NCBI GenBank assembly: GCA_003279935.1 | Contig: QCGL01000001.1 | Span: 62,001 to 126,000, forward strand | Direction of reading: 5' to 3' | Source of the DNA: Prochlorococcus sp. AG-388-A04 | GTDB taxonomy: Bacteria > Cyanobacteriota > Cyanobacteriia > PCC-6307 > Cyanobiaceae | DNA length: 64,000 bases | Shown: one piece after another, positions 46,804 to 55,615 of the stretch | Numbering within the stretch: position 1 is the first letter of the stretch | Layout: each line of letters opens with the position of its first letter | The notes under the pieces: generated by a model | Databases searched by the model: none | Seen by the model: the letters and a program-made list of their open reading frames with translations, nothing else | What the model was told of the DNA's origin: nothing | Position numbers and translations under genes: made by a program

Positions 46804-47607
46804 TTGTTAAATAAAAGCTTTTATTTAATACTTATAATTTCCGCTGTATTTGGTATATCTTTTTGGATCGGATTTAATGTTAACTTACTTCCTGTTGAAG
46901 CAAGCATAAATGCCCCTATATATGATGAGCTTTTTAAAATTCTTTTTATAATTGGATTAATAATTTTCATAGGAATGACCATAGCGGTTATATATAGTTT
47001 ATTTAAATTTAGAAAAAGGAAAGATCAATATGGAGATGGGATAGCTTTAGAAGGTAATTTAAGCCTGGAAATTGTATGGACAATTATCCCATCTATTATT
47101 GTTCTAATAATAGGTTTATATAGCTACAACATTTACGATCGAATGGGAGGTATGAAAGAACTAAATCATAGCCATGAAATGATGACCTCCAACACAGAAA
47201 AGATATGGGCTGGAATCAGCCAAGCATCAAATAATGAGGTTGCTAACAATAATCTATCTGTTGAAGTTTCAGCTATGCAATTTGCATTTTTATTTAATTA
47301 TCCGAAAGGGGAATTTATTTCTGGGGAGCTTCATGTTCCAGTTGATCATAAAGTTTCTATGAAGATGGAATCAAAAGATGTGATTCATGCTTTTTGGGTG
47401 CCAGAATTCAGAATAAAACAAGATATTATTCCTGGCCAACCTACGATATTAAATTTCACTCCTACTAAAGTTGGAAAATATCCAATAATATGTGCGGAAT
47501 TATGTGGCCCTTACCACGGAGGGATGAGAGCTTTAATAATAGTTGAAGAAGAATCTGACTACAAAGATTGGTTTAACAAAAACACAAAAACTGAGGTTAG
47601 TTTATGA
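46804..47607 (+). CDS. ctaC: Cytochrome c oxidase subunit II
   Basis: Subunit II receives electrons through the binuclear CuA centre. The ligands Cys230, Cys234, His238 and Met241 lie in CAELCGPYHGGM, with the upstream His in DVIHAFWVPEFRIKQD. Two N-terminal helices anchor it. The 267 residues are normal. The start is TTG. The stop codon overlaps the ctaD start as ATGA. Confidence 0.97.
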   Translation: MLNKSFYLILIISAVFGISFWIGFNVNLLPVEASINAPIYDELFKILFIIGLIIFIGMTIAVIYSLFKFRKRKDQYGDGIALEGNLSLEIVWTIIPSIIVLIIGLYSYNIYDRMGGMKELNHSHEMMTSNTEKIWAGISQASNNEVANNNLSVEVSAMQFAFLFNYPKGEFISGELHVPVDHKVSMKMESKDVIHAFWVPEFRIKQDIIPGQPTILNFTPTKVGKYPIICAELCGPYHGGMRALIIVEEESDYKDWFNKNTKTEVSL

Positions 47608-49220
47608 CGATTTCAATTGATTCAAAGGATTCCAATACCAATAGTCTTCAACCTAAAGGATGGCTTAGATACTTTAGTTTTAGTCTCGACCATAAAGTAA
47701 TTGGTATTCAATATCTTGTATGTGGGTTTCTTTTTTATTTAATTGGAGGCACTTTAGCAAGTGCGATAAGAATTGAATTAGCAAGCCCAATGTCGGACTT
47801 TATGCCTAGAGATGTATATAACCAAGTTTTAACATTGCACGGAACAATAATGATTTTCTTGTGGATTGTACCTGTAGTAAATGGTGCATTTGGGAATTAT
47901 TTAATTCCTTTTTATGTTGGAGCTAGAGATATGGCATTCCCAAGATTGAATGCTGTAGCTTTTTGGCTTATACCTCCTTCCGGTTTAATGCTAGTAGCAA
48001 GTTATTTTGTTGAAGGAGCAGCACAGGCTGGATGGACTGCATATCCTCCTTTGAGCATAACCACCCCTCAATCAGGACAACTCATTTGGATAATGAGTGT
48101 TTTATTGCTAGGGGGTAGCTCTATCTTCGGCGGAATAAATTTCATTGCGACAATTATCAAACTAAGGCGACCAGGATTAAAGCTGATGCAACTACCTATG
48201 TATTGCTGGGCGATGCTAGGCACAAGTTTATTAGTAGTTTTGTCAACTCCAGTTTTAGCTGGAACATTAATATTACTAAGCTTTGATATAGTGGCTCATA
48301 CCGGTTTCTTTAACCCTGTTTTAGGTGGAAATGTAGTCGTTTATCAACATTTATTTTGGTTTTATTCTCATCCCGCTGTTTACATAATGGTTCTTCCTGC
48401 TTTCGGCTTGGTTAGTGAAATTCTTCCAGTGCATTCACGAAAGCCACTTTTTGGATATACCACAATGGTTTTTTCAATAATGGGAATAGTAGTTCTTGGT
48501 CTAGTTGTTTGGGCTCATCATATGTTTACAAGTGGCACCCCTCCTTGGATGAGATTATTCTTTACTATTGCAACTGCATTCATAGCAGTGCCAACTGGAA
48601 TTAAATTTTTTAATTGGGTTGCAACCTTATGGGGTGGAAAAATATCTATAAATAGTGCAATGTTATTCTCATGTGGATTTATTATAAATTTTGTATTTGG
48701 TGGCATTACAGGAGTTGCTCTCGCTCAGGTACCTTTTGATATACATGTGCATGATACATATTTCGTAGTTGCTCACTTCCATTACATAGTTTATGGGGGC
48801 ACTGTTTTTATTATCTTCTCATCTATATATCATTGGTTCCCAAAGGTAACTGGTAAGTTAATGAGTGAAAAACTTGGGATACTACATTTTGCTATAACTT
48901 TTATTGGCTTTAACTTATGCTTCGCTCCTCAACATTGGCTCGGTCTAAATGGAATGCCTAGAAGAGTGGCGGAATATGATCCTCAATTTCAATTTGTTAA
49001 TCAAATCAGTAGTATTGGAGCTCTCTTAATGGCTATAAGTACTATTCCATTTTTAATTAATATATTTTTAAGTATTAAAAATGGTAATGATTCTGGGGAT
49101 AATCCGTGGAATGCTTTAACACCTGAATGGTTAACATCATCTCCTCCACCTGTTGAAAATTGGGTAGGTGAAGCACCTTTAGTTGAAGAACCTTATGGTT
49201 ATGGAAAACCAAAATCTTAA
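47604..49220 (+). CDS. ctaD: Cytochrome c oxidase subunit I
   Basis: Subunit I holds heme a and the heme a3-CuB site. The segment FWFYSHPAVYIMVLPAFG carries the CuB histidine and cross-linked tyrosine-region, VWAHHMFTSG the next two histidines, and HVHDTYFVVAHFHYIVYGG the heme ligands. LTLHGTIMIF and GTPPWMRL are further family blocks. The 538 residues are standard with 12 helices. Confidence 0.98.
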   Translation: MTISIDSKDSNTNSLQPKGWLRYFSFSLDHKVIGIQYLVCGFLFYLIGGTLASAIRIELASPMSDFMPRDVYNQVLTLHGTIMIFLWIVPVVNGAFGNYLIPFYVGARDMAFPRLNAVAFWLIPPSGLMLVASYFVEGAAQAGWTAYPPLSITTPQSGQLIWIMSVLLLGGSSIFGGINFIATIIKLRRPGLKLMQLPMYCWAMLGTSLLVVLSTPVLAGTLILLSFDIVAHTGFFNPVLGGNVVVYQHLFWFYSHPAVYIMVLPAFGLVSEILPVHSRKPLFGYTTMVFSIMGIVVLGLVVWAHHMFTSGTPPWMRLFFTIATAFIAVPTGIKFFNWVATLWGGKISINSAMLFSCGFIINFVFGGITGVALAQVPFDIHVHDTYFVVAHFHYIVYGGTVFIIFSSIYHWFPKVTGKLMSEKLGILHFAITFIGFNLCFAPQHWLGLNGMPRRVAEYDPQFQFVNQISSIGALLMAISTIPFLINIFLSIKNGNDSGDNPWNALTPEWLTSSPPPVENWVGEAPLVEEPYGYGKPKS

Positions 49221-49239
49221 GAAAATTAATACAAAAATC

Positions 49240-49842
49240 ATGACAACTCTAGATAGTTCAAAAGAAATTAAAAAAAATGACAGTGAAGTAAGTGAACATC
49301 ATGAAGACTTTAGGATGTTTGGATTAATAACTTTTTTGATAGCAGATGGGATGACTTTTGCTGGTTTCTTTGCTGCCTACCTTACATATAAAGCAGTTAA
49401 TCCTTTACCAGATGGGGCTATTTATGAATTAGAACTTCCCATACCTACATTAAATACAATTTTATTGCTTGTAAGTAGCGCGACTTTCCATAAAGCAGGA
49501 AAAGCTCTTCTTAAAAATAAAAATTCTGATACTCAGAAATGGTTAATAGTTACTGCTCTTCTTGGAATTACCTTTTTAATATGTCAACTATTTGAATATT
49601 TCAATTTGCCGTTCGGATTAACGGATAATTTATTTGCAAGTACTTTTTATGCCCTAACAGGCTTTCATGGATTACATGTAACTTTAGGGACGTTAATGAT
49701 ATTAATTATTTCTTGGCAAACAAGACCAAAGGAAGGAAGAATTACTAATCAAAATATGTTCCCATTAGAAGCTGTTGAATTATATTGGCATTTCGTAGAT
49801 GGAATTTGGGTTATTTTATTTATCATTTTGTACCTCTTGTAA
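49240..49842 (+). CDS. ctaE: Cytochrome c oxidase subunit III
   Basis: Subunit III supports oxidase stability and proton uptake. Five helices are visible, with FGLITFLIADGMTFAGFFAAYL at the start, LTGFHGLHVTLGTLM and EAVELYWHFVDGIWVILFIILY at the end. The 200 residues are a normal short form. I chose the ATG of MTTLDSSKE; an upstream TTG would overlap ctaD by 38 bases. Confidence 0.96.
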   Translation: MTTLDSSKEIKKNDSEVSEHHEDFRMFGLITFLIADGMTFAGFFAAYLTYKAVNPLPDGAIYELELPIPTLNTILLLVSSATFHKAGKALLKNKNSDTQKWLIVTALLGITFLICQLFEYFNLPFGLTDNLFASTFYALTGFHGLHVTLGTLMILIISWQTRPKEGRITNQNMFPLEAVELYWHFVDGIWVILFIILYLL

Positions 49843-49843
49843 T

Positions 49844-49874
49844 AAAGAATTTATTCTTTGAAAATCTATTTTTT
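49844..49874 (+). terminator. Possible terminator after ctaE
   Basis: AAAGAA and TTCTTT form a 6-bp stem with a TTTA loop starting two bases after the ctaE stop codon, followed by a T6 run at 49869-49874. Weak and AT-rich, but well placed to close the ctaCDE transcript. Confidence 0.35.
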
Positions 49875-49938
49875 ATTAACTTATATTGCCACAATTCTCA
49901 TTATTAGTAAGAATATATATTAAGAAAAAGCTGATATA

Positions 49939-50292
49939 ATGCTTGTAGGAAAAGAACTTCTCGAAAAATCTAAATTACTCAGCAAGAAATCTGAGGATGA
50001 AATAGCTAGAGGCTGCGGATATGTTGGTCCAAGTGGAAGAGTCTTAAGAAAAAGTTTTTATAGAGCACTAATTGAAGCGAAGGGTTATAAGTTAAGCAAT
50101 AGTGGGCCTGGCAGGTCTGGGAACAGATCTTCAAGAGGGAGGCAAGCAGAATTTAAAACAAAAGTTCATGGCAACGGCAACTTATTGATAGGTCATGCAT
50201 ATACAAAGAAATTAGGATTAGAGCCTGGTCAAGAATATAAAATTGATCTTAAAAAAGATTCTAAAATCATCTCCCTTACTCCATTAAATTAA
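49939..50292 (+). CDS. cyAbrB-family transcriptional regulator
   Basis: cyAbrB proteins are cyanobacterial AbrB-like DNA-binding factors that adjust carbon and nitrogen gene expression. The N-terminal block LVGKELLEKSKLL, then ARGCGYVGPSGRVLRKSFYRALIEA-type residues (ARGCGYVGPSGR, SFYRALIEAKGY), and the C-terminal swapped-hairpin-like GNGNLLIGHAYTKKLGLEPG are characteristic. The 117 residues are of family length. A basic linker of GRSGNRSSRGR separates the halves. Confidence 0.88.
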   Translation: MLVGKELLEKSKLLSKKSEDEIARGCGYVGPSGRVLRKSFYRALIEAKGYKLSNSGPGRSGNRSSRGRQAEFKTKVHGNGNLLIGHAYTKKLGLEPGQEYKIDLKKDSKIISLTPLN

Positions 50293-50297
50293 AATTA

Positions 50298-50957
50298 TTA
50301 TTTATTCCAGCCGTTCTCTTTAAGCCAATTTGAGGAGATTTCTTGAGAAGAGTTTTTTGAATCTATATTCTGATTAAATTCAAGTAGTTTTTCTACATAT
50401 TTAATTAATGCATCTCCTTCTAGGTTTACACCATCGCCAATTGCTAAATTTTTGAGATTAGTGTTTTCCCAAGTATGTGGAATAATTGCGATTGTAAAAA
50501 TTTCCCCTTGATTTTCAGATTTTGCAATTGTAAGGCTAATGCCGTTAACGCATATACTTCCCTTATCTACAACATATTTAGAAAATTTTTTATTTTGCCA
50601 TTTAATTGATAAAAGCCAAGATTTTTCAAGTTTTTCTATATTTTCAACTTTTCCCAAACCATCAATATGTCCACTAACTATATGGCCGCCAAGACGATCC
50701 GAGATCCGGAGAGCAGGTTCTAAATTAACTATTTGATTAATACTAGATTTTTCTCCTAAAGTAGTTTTTTTTAAAGTTTCTTCACTTACATCTACTTTAA
50801 ATTGATTATTAGAAATCTCTTTTACTGTTAAGCAAATTCCATCAACTGCGATACTATCACCTATTTGCATATCAAAAGGCTGCTCCAGAATTTCAATAAT
50901 TAAGAAGTTTTTTTCTTTTTTAAGTTTTCCTATTGACTGAACTATTCCTGTAAACAT
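50298..50957 (-). CDS. ribE: Riboflavin synthase alpha chain
   Basis: It dismutates two 6,7-dimethyl-8-ribityllumazines to riboflavin. Two tandem lumazine-binding domains are seen: MFTGIVQSIGKL, DSIAVDGICLTV and FKVDVSEETLKKT in the first, and GHIVSGHIDGLGKV, GSICVNGISLTIA in the second. The 219 residues are normal. It converges on the cyAbrB gene with a five-base gap. Confidence 0.96.
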   Translation of the reverse strand: MFTGIVQSIGKLKKEKNFLIIEILEQPFDMQIGDSIAVDGICLTVKEISNNQFKVDVSEETLKKTTLGEKSSINQIVNLEPALRISDRLGGHIVSGHIDGLGKVENIEKLEKSWLLSIKWQNKKFSKYVVDKGSICVNGISLTIAKSENQGEIFTIAIIPHTWENTNLKNLAIGDGVNLEGDALIKYVEKLLEFNQNIDSKNSSQEISSNWLKENGWNK

Positions 50958-51069
50958 AACTTTAAATAAAGATTATTTGAGAAACTATTATTAACTTTGA
51001 TTTACTTTAAAACATTTTCTACTATAAATAAATTAAAAACTTATTAAATAGGGTATTAATCATATAAAG

Positions 51070-52212
51070 ATGATAATTCATTCTAAGAAAAGATCATTTG
51101 GGAAAGCATGCCATGTAAGTTTGTTTACTTTAGGCACAATGAGAGCGACAGAAAATCTTGATAAAATGAATTACCTTATTAAGAGTGCTCATGAAGCGGG
51201 CATTAATCATTTAGAAACTGCTGCTGCTTACGGTAACGCTGAAAAACTGATCGGGGAGTCATTAAAGGAATTAGAAACTTCCGAAAATATATTTAGGAAA
51301 GAATGGATAATTACTACCAAAGTATTACCTAAAGGAGATTTTAATTATCTAAAAGTTAATTTCGAAAATTCGCTCAAAAATTTAAGGTTAAAGAAAATAA
51401 ATAATCTTGCGATCCACGGAATAAACTTAGAGGAGCATTTAGATTGGGTTCTAAATGGAGAGGGGGGGGAGTTTATAAAATGGGTAATTAAAAAAGGCTT
51501 GGTTGATCAAGTGGGGTTCAGTTCGCACGGTAATTATAAACTTATTGAAAATGCAATTAACTGTGAAGTATTTAGTTTTTGCAATCTTCATTTACATTTT
51601 TTAGATCAATCAAAAATAAGCCTTGCCCAACTAGCTTTAAAAAAGAAAATGGGTGTGTTAGCAATATCTCCTGCTGATAAGGGTGGGAGATTATATGCTC
51701 CAAGCGAAATTTTATTAAGAGCATCTGCACCATACCATCCTTTGGAGCTAGCTTATAGATTTTTACTTTCGAAAGGTATAACAACTCTATCTTTAGGGGC
51801 TACAAAATTTGAAGATTTTAATATTGCAAAAAAGCTTATAAACTCAAGTCAAAAACTTACATCTTCTGAAATTAGTGCATTAGAAAATATCGAACATTTT
51901 GCGAATGAAGAGTTAAAGTCTTCAAAATGTGAGCAATGCAGATCTTGCCTACCATGTCCAAGTGAAATACCTATTCCTGAAATACTTCGTTTAAGAAATA
52001 TATCTATGGGGTATGGTCAATTAGAATTTGCTAAAGAAAGATATAATTTAATAGGAAGGGCAGGCCACTGGTGGGAAGAAAAAGATGCCTCTTTTTGCTT
52101 AGATTGCAATGAATGCATTCCAAAATGTCCTAGCAAATTAAATATACCAGCTTTATTAAAAGAAACTCACAACTTATTAAGTGAAAAGCCTAAAAAAAGA
52201 TTATGGGGTTAA
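51070..52212 (+). CDS. Aldo/keto reductase with C-terminal 4Fe-4S ferredoxin-like domain
   Basis: The AKR barrel shows LGTMRATENLDK, HLETAAAYGNAEKLIGESL and VDQVGFSSHGN. The C terminus adds two cysteine clusters, CEQCRSCLPCP near residue 294 and CLDCNECIPKCP near 344, typical of COG1453-type predicted iron-sulfur oxidoreductases. The electron partner and substrate are unknown. A G8 run lies within the barrel. The gene overlaps the lipoprotein gene by 12 bases tail to tail. Confidence 0.88.
   Translation: MIIHSKKRSFGKACHVSLFTLGTMRATENLDKMNYLIKSAHEAGINHLETAAAYGNAEKLIGESLKELETSENIFRKEWIITTKVLPKGDFNYLKVNFENSLKNLRLKKINNLAIHGINLEEHLDWVLNGEGGEFIKWVIKKGLVDQVGFSSHGNYKLIENAINCEVFSFCNLHLHFLDQSKISLAQLALKKKMGVLAISPADKGGRLYAPSEILLRASAPYHPLELAYRFLLSKGITTLSLGATKFEDFNIAKKLINSSQKLTSSEISALENIEHFANEELKSSKCEQCRSCLPCPSEIPIPEILRLRNISMGYGQLEFAKERYNLIGRAGHWWEEKDASFCLDCNECIPKCPSKLNIPALLKETHNLLSEKPKKRLWG
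51462..51469 (+). repeat. G8 homopolymer tract in the aldo/keto reductase gene
   Basis: Eight consecutive G encode Glu-Gly-Gly-Glu within LNGEGGEFIKW. A length change would truncate the protein before the iron-sulfur domain. Confidence 0.9.
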
Positions 52213-53202
52213 TGATTGATTCCACAAATTTTCTAGACTTAATTTCTGTTCTTTATTAAGAGGTGAAAAAGACCAACTATTTGCCCAACAATTTTTAGAT
52301 GGACCATAATTATTTTTTTCAATTTTGATATTGTATTTATCCTGAGAGTATTGATTTTTAAAAGGTAAATACCAACCTTGATTAGCTAACTCATCGATAG
52401 TAGCCCTTTTTTGTAAAGACTTAATCCAATCATTTAATACAATATTCTTAATTTTTGATTTAGCTAGAAGAAAATTCCACATCAAAGGAACACCTTTATT
52501 TGGGAAAACCATCGAAAGTCTTGAATCAACCCTAAGATATTTTTGGCATAGTGAAAAGGGGATAATCGCAACAGATGCATGAGAATTAACTAACCAATTT
52601 ATTGAATTTTTATCCTCAAATAACATTGCTTGTTCTTTCAGTTTGCTAAGTGAATTTTTTACACTAATTTTTTTTGAAATTGAAATTAATATTCTCGGAC
52701 TTTGAGGGAATATAATTTTTCCTTTCAAACTCTCATCAAGAAGAAAATCCCAAGAATTACTAGCGTCATATATTAGATCTTTATTATTTTTTATAATTAC
52801 TGCATATGGAACAACACCTATCGGAAATAATTTATCGCGTTGATATTCTTTAAAACTTTTTAAAAAATCTCGCGATCTATTATCTAATAGATCATTTGAA
52901 AATAAATTATTTATGTTTTGAAAACTTGTAAAATTAATACTATTTAGCCATCCATCATTAATCAAAATTAAATCTGATTTAGATAATTTTATTTTATTTT
53001 TTTCTAATTTAAGCTTACTAAAATTAATATTTTCTTTGTGCCAAATCGCAGGGAACGTATCTTTTAAAGATTTTGGATAAATCGAACTTTGAAAACCAAT
53101 TTTAAATTTTTTTAAAGAATTACTACATGAATTCAAAAAGAAAAGGAGAGATAGTTTGCCATAATTAAGGAATTGCCTTCTTGTAGGATATTTTTTAAGC
53201 AT
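52201..53202 (-). CDS. Putative Tat-exported solute-binding lipoprotein (PotD-like)
   Basis: The N terminus carries a twin-arginine motif TRRQFLNYG, a hydrophobic core and a lipobox FLNSC with Cys26. The mature protein resembles type 2 periplasmic binding proteins of the spermidine/iron group: FPIGVVPYAVIIKNN and NSWDFLLDESLKGKIIFP. No permease or ATPase lies beside it. The start codon touches the stop of the CobT-like gene. The ligand is unknown; polyamine, iron or a cobamide precursor are all conceivable. Confidence 0.72.
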   Translation of the reverse strand: MLKKYPTRRQFLNYGKLSLLFFLNSCSNSLKKFKIGFQSSIYPKSLKDTFPAIWHKENINFSKLKLEKNKIKLSKSDLILINDGWLNSINFTSFQNINNLFSNDLLDNRSRDFLKSFKEYQRDKLFPIGVVPYAVIIKNNKDLIYDASNSWDFLLDESLKGKIIFPQSPRILISISKKISVKNSLSKLKEQAMLFEDKNSINWLVNSHASVAIIPFSLCQKYLRVDSRLSMVFPNKGVPLMWNFLLAKSKIKNIVLNDWIKSLQKRATIDELANQGWYLPFKNQYSQDKYNIKIEKNNYGPSKNCWANSWSFSPLNKEQKLSLENLWNQSLTP

Positions 53203-54360
53203 TTAACAATCCTTATTTAAAGAAATTTGACCGAACTCCTTCATTCTTTCAATATTAGTTTGACACCTTGAAACTATTTCTTCATTACTAAAACCCTTAA
53301 GAAATGCAAGAATTGACATCCCGCCAGCACCAACCCCTTCTTTGACATAACCTATTTCATAATCACTCAATTCTTTAAATTTAGATGATTTGAAATTCAG
53401 AGGGCTTGCAAATCCTAATAAGTTTACGTTGTATTTTTCACTTATTAAATCTAATAAATCACCCAATGAATTATCTCTAACCAACCATCCAGTAGTAGCT
53501 ATAAAAACGAAATCAACGAATTCCTGTTTTTCTTTAGAATCAATAAATTCCAACGCAAGTAATATTACAGCTAACATTTGGCTCCCTCCAGATAATACAA
53601 CAGATTGATTAGCTAATCTTGCCCCAATCAATAATCCCATAGAGAATGCTTGAAATGGATCTCCGACTGAAGAAATAACATCTAAAGAGTCAAAATTATT
53701 TTGTAAATTTGCTTTTAAAAGACCAGCTTTAATTACTTTTGTTTTTAAGTTCCTAGGAGCATTAATCAAACTGCTTCCTATTAAATTATTTACATTTAAG
53801 CCAAAAGCTTCCATTACTGCCTGAGCAGTTGTAGTTCCTCCTGGCACAGATTCTGAAATGAATATTGGTTGTTTCGTAGATTTTCCAATCTCTAGTCCTT
53901 TTTTGTAAAGATTCAAAACTCTCTCTTTATTCATAGATTTTCCAGTAGTCAAGCATTTAGCTGGCCCTACTAAATAATTTTCCACAGTTAAGTGACTAAA
54001 GTAAGGCTTTTCTTTTATTCCTATAGGAACAACTATTGGACTTGCGAGTATAAGTTTCCTACATACATAGCTTATTAATGCAGGAGTAACTCCTGCATTT
54101 AAAAAGGGTAATTTATATTTATGATCTATTGAAGCTCCAATAAGAAAAAACTCAGCATCTGCTAAGGGGGTTCTCCTTCTGGCTTTTGAATTAATTCCTG
54201 CTGCAGATATACCTTGAATTTGAGATGTTTCTGTTCCAGCAATCACAAGATAGAAAATAAAATTATTAATTTCTTTTTTAAGAAGATCTACCCTTTCAGA
54301 AAATAATTTTTGATTACCTTTACTTCCAAATAACTTTATCCCTAAATACGATATATGCAT
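53203..54360 (-). CDS. CobT-like nicotinate-nucleotide phosphoribosyltransferase homologue (TIGR00303/UPF0284)
   Basis: The family is related to CobT, which activates the lower-ligand base in cobamide assembly. Landmarks are LVIAGTETSQIQGISAAGIN, FLNAGVTPALISYVCRKL, FISESVPGGTTTAQAVMEAFG and VLSGGSQMLAVILLALE, ending with KEGVGAGGMSILAFLKG. The 385 residues are normal. Since Prochlorococcus makes pseudocobalamin, the base handled could be adenine (inference). cobM lies 19 kb away. Confidence 0.87.
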   Translation of the reverse strand: MHISYLGIKLFGSKGNQKLFSERVDLLKKEINNFIFYLVIAGTETSQIQGISAAGINSKARRRTPLADAEFFLIGASIDHKYKLPFLNAGVTPALISYVCRKLILASPIVVPIGIKEKPYFSHLTVENYLVGPAKCLTTGKSMNKERVLNLYKKGLEIGKSTKQPIFISESVPGGTTTAQAVMEAFGLNVNNLIGSSLINAPRNLKTKVIKAGLLKANLQNNFDSLDVISSVGDPFQAFSMGLLIGARLANQSVVLSGGSQMLAVILLALEFIDSKEKQEFVDFVFIATTGWLVRDNSLGDLLDLISEKYNVNLLGFASPLNFKSSKFKELSDYEIGYVKEGVGAGGMSILAFLKGFSNEEIVSRCQTNIERMKEFGQISLNKDC

Positions 54361-54374
54361 TATTTAATATTATA

Positions 54375-55013
54375 TTAAATACCTAAATCAACAAATCCAT
54401 TAATTATTTTTGGAGGATCAGGAATATTTGAATTTAATCTAGGGAAAAGAGAATATGCGAGTATATGTATAGTTAGAACATATACCATTTCTTGAAAAAT
54501 TATTAATAATATTGCAACAAATTGGATCATTCGGATCGAAGGAGAGAATGGCATATTAAATAGTTCAATAAATTTATCTATGAGGCCATAACTTGCTCTT
54601 GTAATTATTATCCAAAGATTATCCCCAACTAAAGTTGATAATGCAAGCACCCTTATAAAAAAACCAAGTGTCCCCAGAACAAAGCCTACAAACCAACTAA
54701 GCCACCAATTTTTTTCCATAAACCAAGACCAGCCTAGCCAAAAAGCTAATATCCCATATGGGAATAAAAATAAAGTTCCTCTTAATGGGCCCATAAGTAT
54801 CAATAACAAAAGAAATTGTATTATGAGACCTTCAAAAGCAGTTTTAGTTCCTCTTCTCAAATGCAACAAGATGATAGGGAGAGGTAATATTAATCTCAAC
54901 AAAGCTCCTCCTATTGGTAAATAGTATAAAGCGATCCAAAGTAATGAAGAGAGAGAGGCTAAATATGCAGGTTCAATTATATTAAGTGCCTCATTTTTAT
55001 TTGAAAGTTTCAT
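54375..55013 (-). CDS. DUF2232 family multi-spanning membrane protein
   Basis: Five to six hydrophobic segments are visible, with AYLASLSSLLWIALYYLPIG and LRLILPLPIILLHLRRGTK near the N terminus, the block that marks the YybS/DUF2232 family in cyanobacteria. The 212 residues are normal for that group. Function unknown; some relatives act in membrane-associated transport modules. It sits between the CobT-like gene (14 bases) and the repeat lipoprotein gene (21 bases) on one strand. Confidence 0.8.
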   Translation of the reverse strand: MKLSNKNEALNIIEPAYLASLSSLLWIALYYLPIGGALLRLILPLPIILLHLRRGTKTAFEGLIIQFLLLLILMGPLRGTLFLFPYGILAFWLGWSWFMEKNWWLSWFVGFVLGTLGFFIRVLALSTLVGDNLWIIITRASYGLIDKFIELFNMPFSPSIRMIQFVAILLIIFQEMVYVLTIHILAYSLFPRLNSNIPDPPKIINGFVDLGI

Positions 55014-55034
55014 ATGAAATTTTTATATAAATAT

Positions 55035-55613
55035 TTAATTACTTTTTATAGTTTTTGGATCAAAATAACGTTCAATCTTTTCTATTTCAAAATTTACATC
55101 AGAATTTCTTAAAATGGTCCTTAAATCTTCAGTGGGATCTTTTGGATTTACATCTTTTAAAATAAAAATAATTTTGTACGATTTAGGCTGATATATTTTA
55201 TTTTGCAAAAATATATTTTTATTAGAAATTTTTTTGTTGTTTTTTGATTTCTTCTCAGACTTTTTTAAAACCTTATTTTTTAAATTATTTTTAATATCTT
55301 CTTTTATTTTTACTTCTTCAATATTTTTGTTTTTTTCAGGAATTCCCACAGATTTAATATCAATATTATTCTCAAAATTATTTTTGACATCTTCTTTTAT
55401 TTTTACCTCTTCAATATTTTTGTTTTTTTCTGCAATTACCTCAGATTCAATAACAATCTTTTTCTTTAAATTATTTTTAACATCTTCTTTTATTTTTGTC
55501 TCTTCAATAATTTTAAAACTGGATTCAAAAAAATTTCCAATTCTTCCTCCAGAACAAGACTGTAAAAAAATTAAAATAATAAAAATAAATAATTTACTTT
55601 TTGTAAAACCCAT
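55035..55613 (-). CDS. Repeat-containing lipoprotein, unknown
   Basis: A signal peptide with lipobox FLQSC (Cys20) predicts a lipoprotein. Residues 36 to about 119 hold nearly three tandem 31-residue units starting IEEVKIKEDVKNN and ending EKNKN. A lysine/asparagine-rich linker leads to a conserved-looking C-terminal part (YKIIFILKDVNPKDPTEDLR, then ILRNSDVNFEIEKIERYFD). The repeats are likely a flexible or helical stalk. Two bases separate its start from the topA stop, suggesting one operon. Confidence 0.75.
   Translation of the reverse strand: MGFTKSKLFIFIILIFLQSCSGGRIGNFFESSFKIIEETKIKEDVKNNLKKKIVIESEVIAEKNKNIEEVKIKEDVKNNFENNIDIKSVGIPEKNKNIEEVKIKEDIKNNLKNKVLKKSEKKSKNNKKISNKNIFLQNKIYQPKSYKIIFILKDVNPKDPTEDLRTILRNSDVNFEIEKIERYFDPKTIKSN
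55257..55508 (-). repeat. 93-bp tandem repeats, about 2.7 units
   Basis: The DNA encoding the 31-residue units repeats almost exactly over long stretches (for example TCTTCTTTTATTTTTAC followed by CTCTTCAATATTTTTG on the given strand), which implies in-frame duplication and likely length variation between strains. Confidence 0.85.
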
Positions 55614-55615
55614 AT

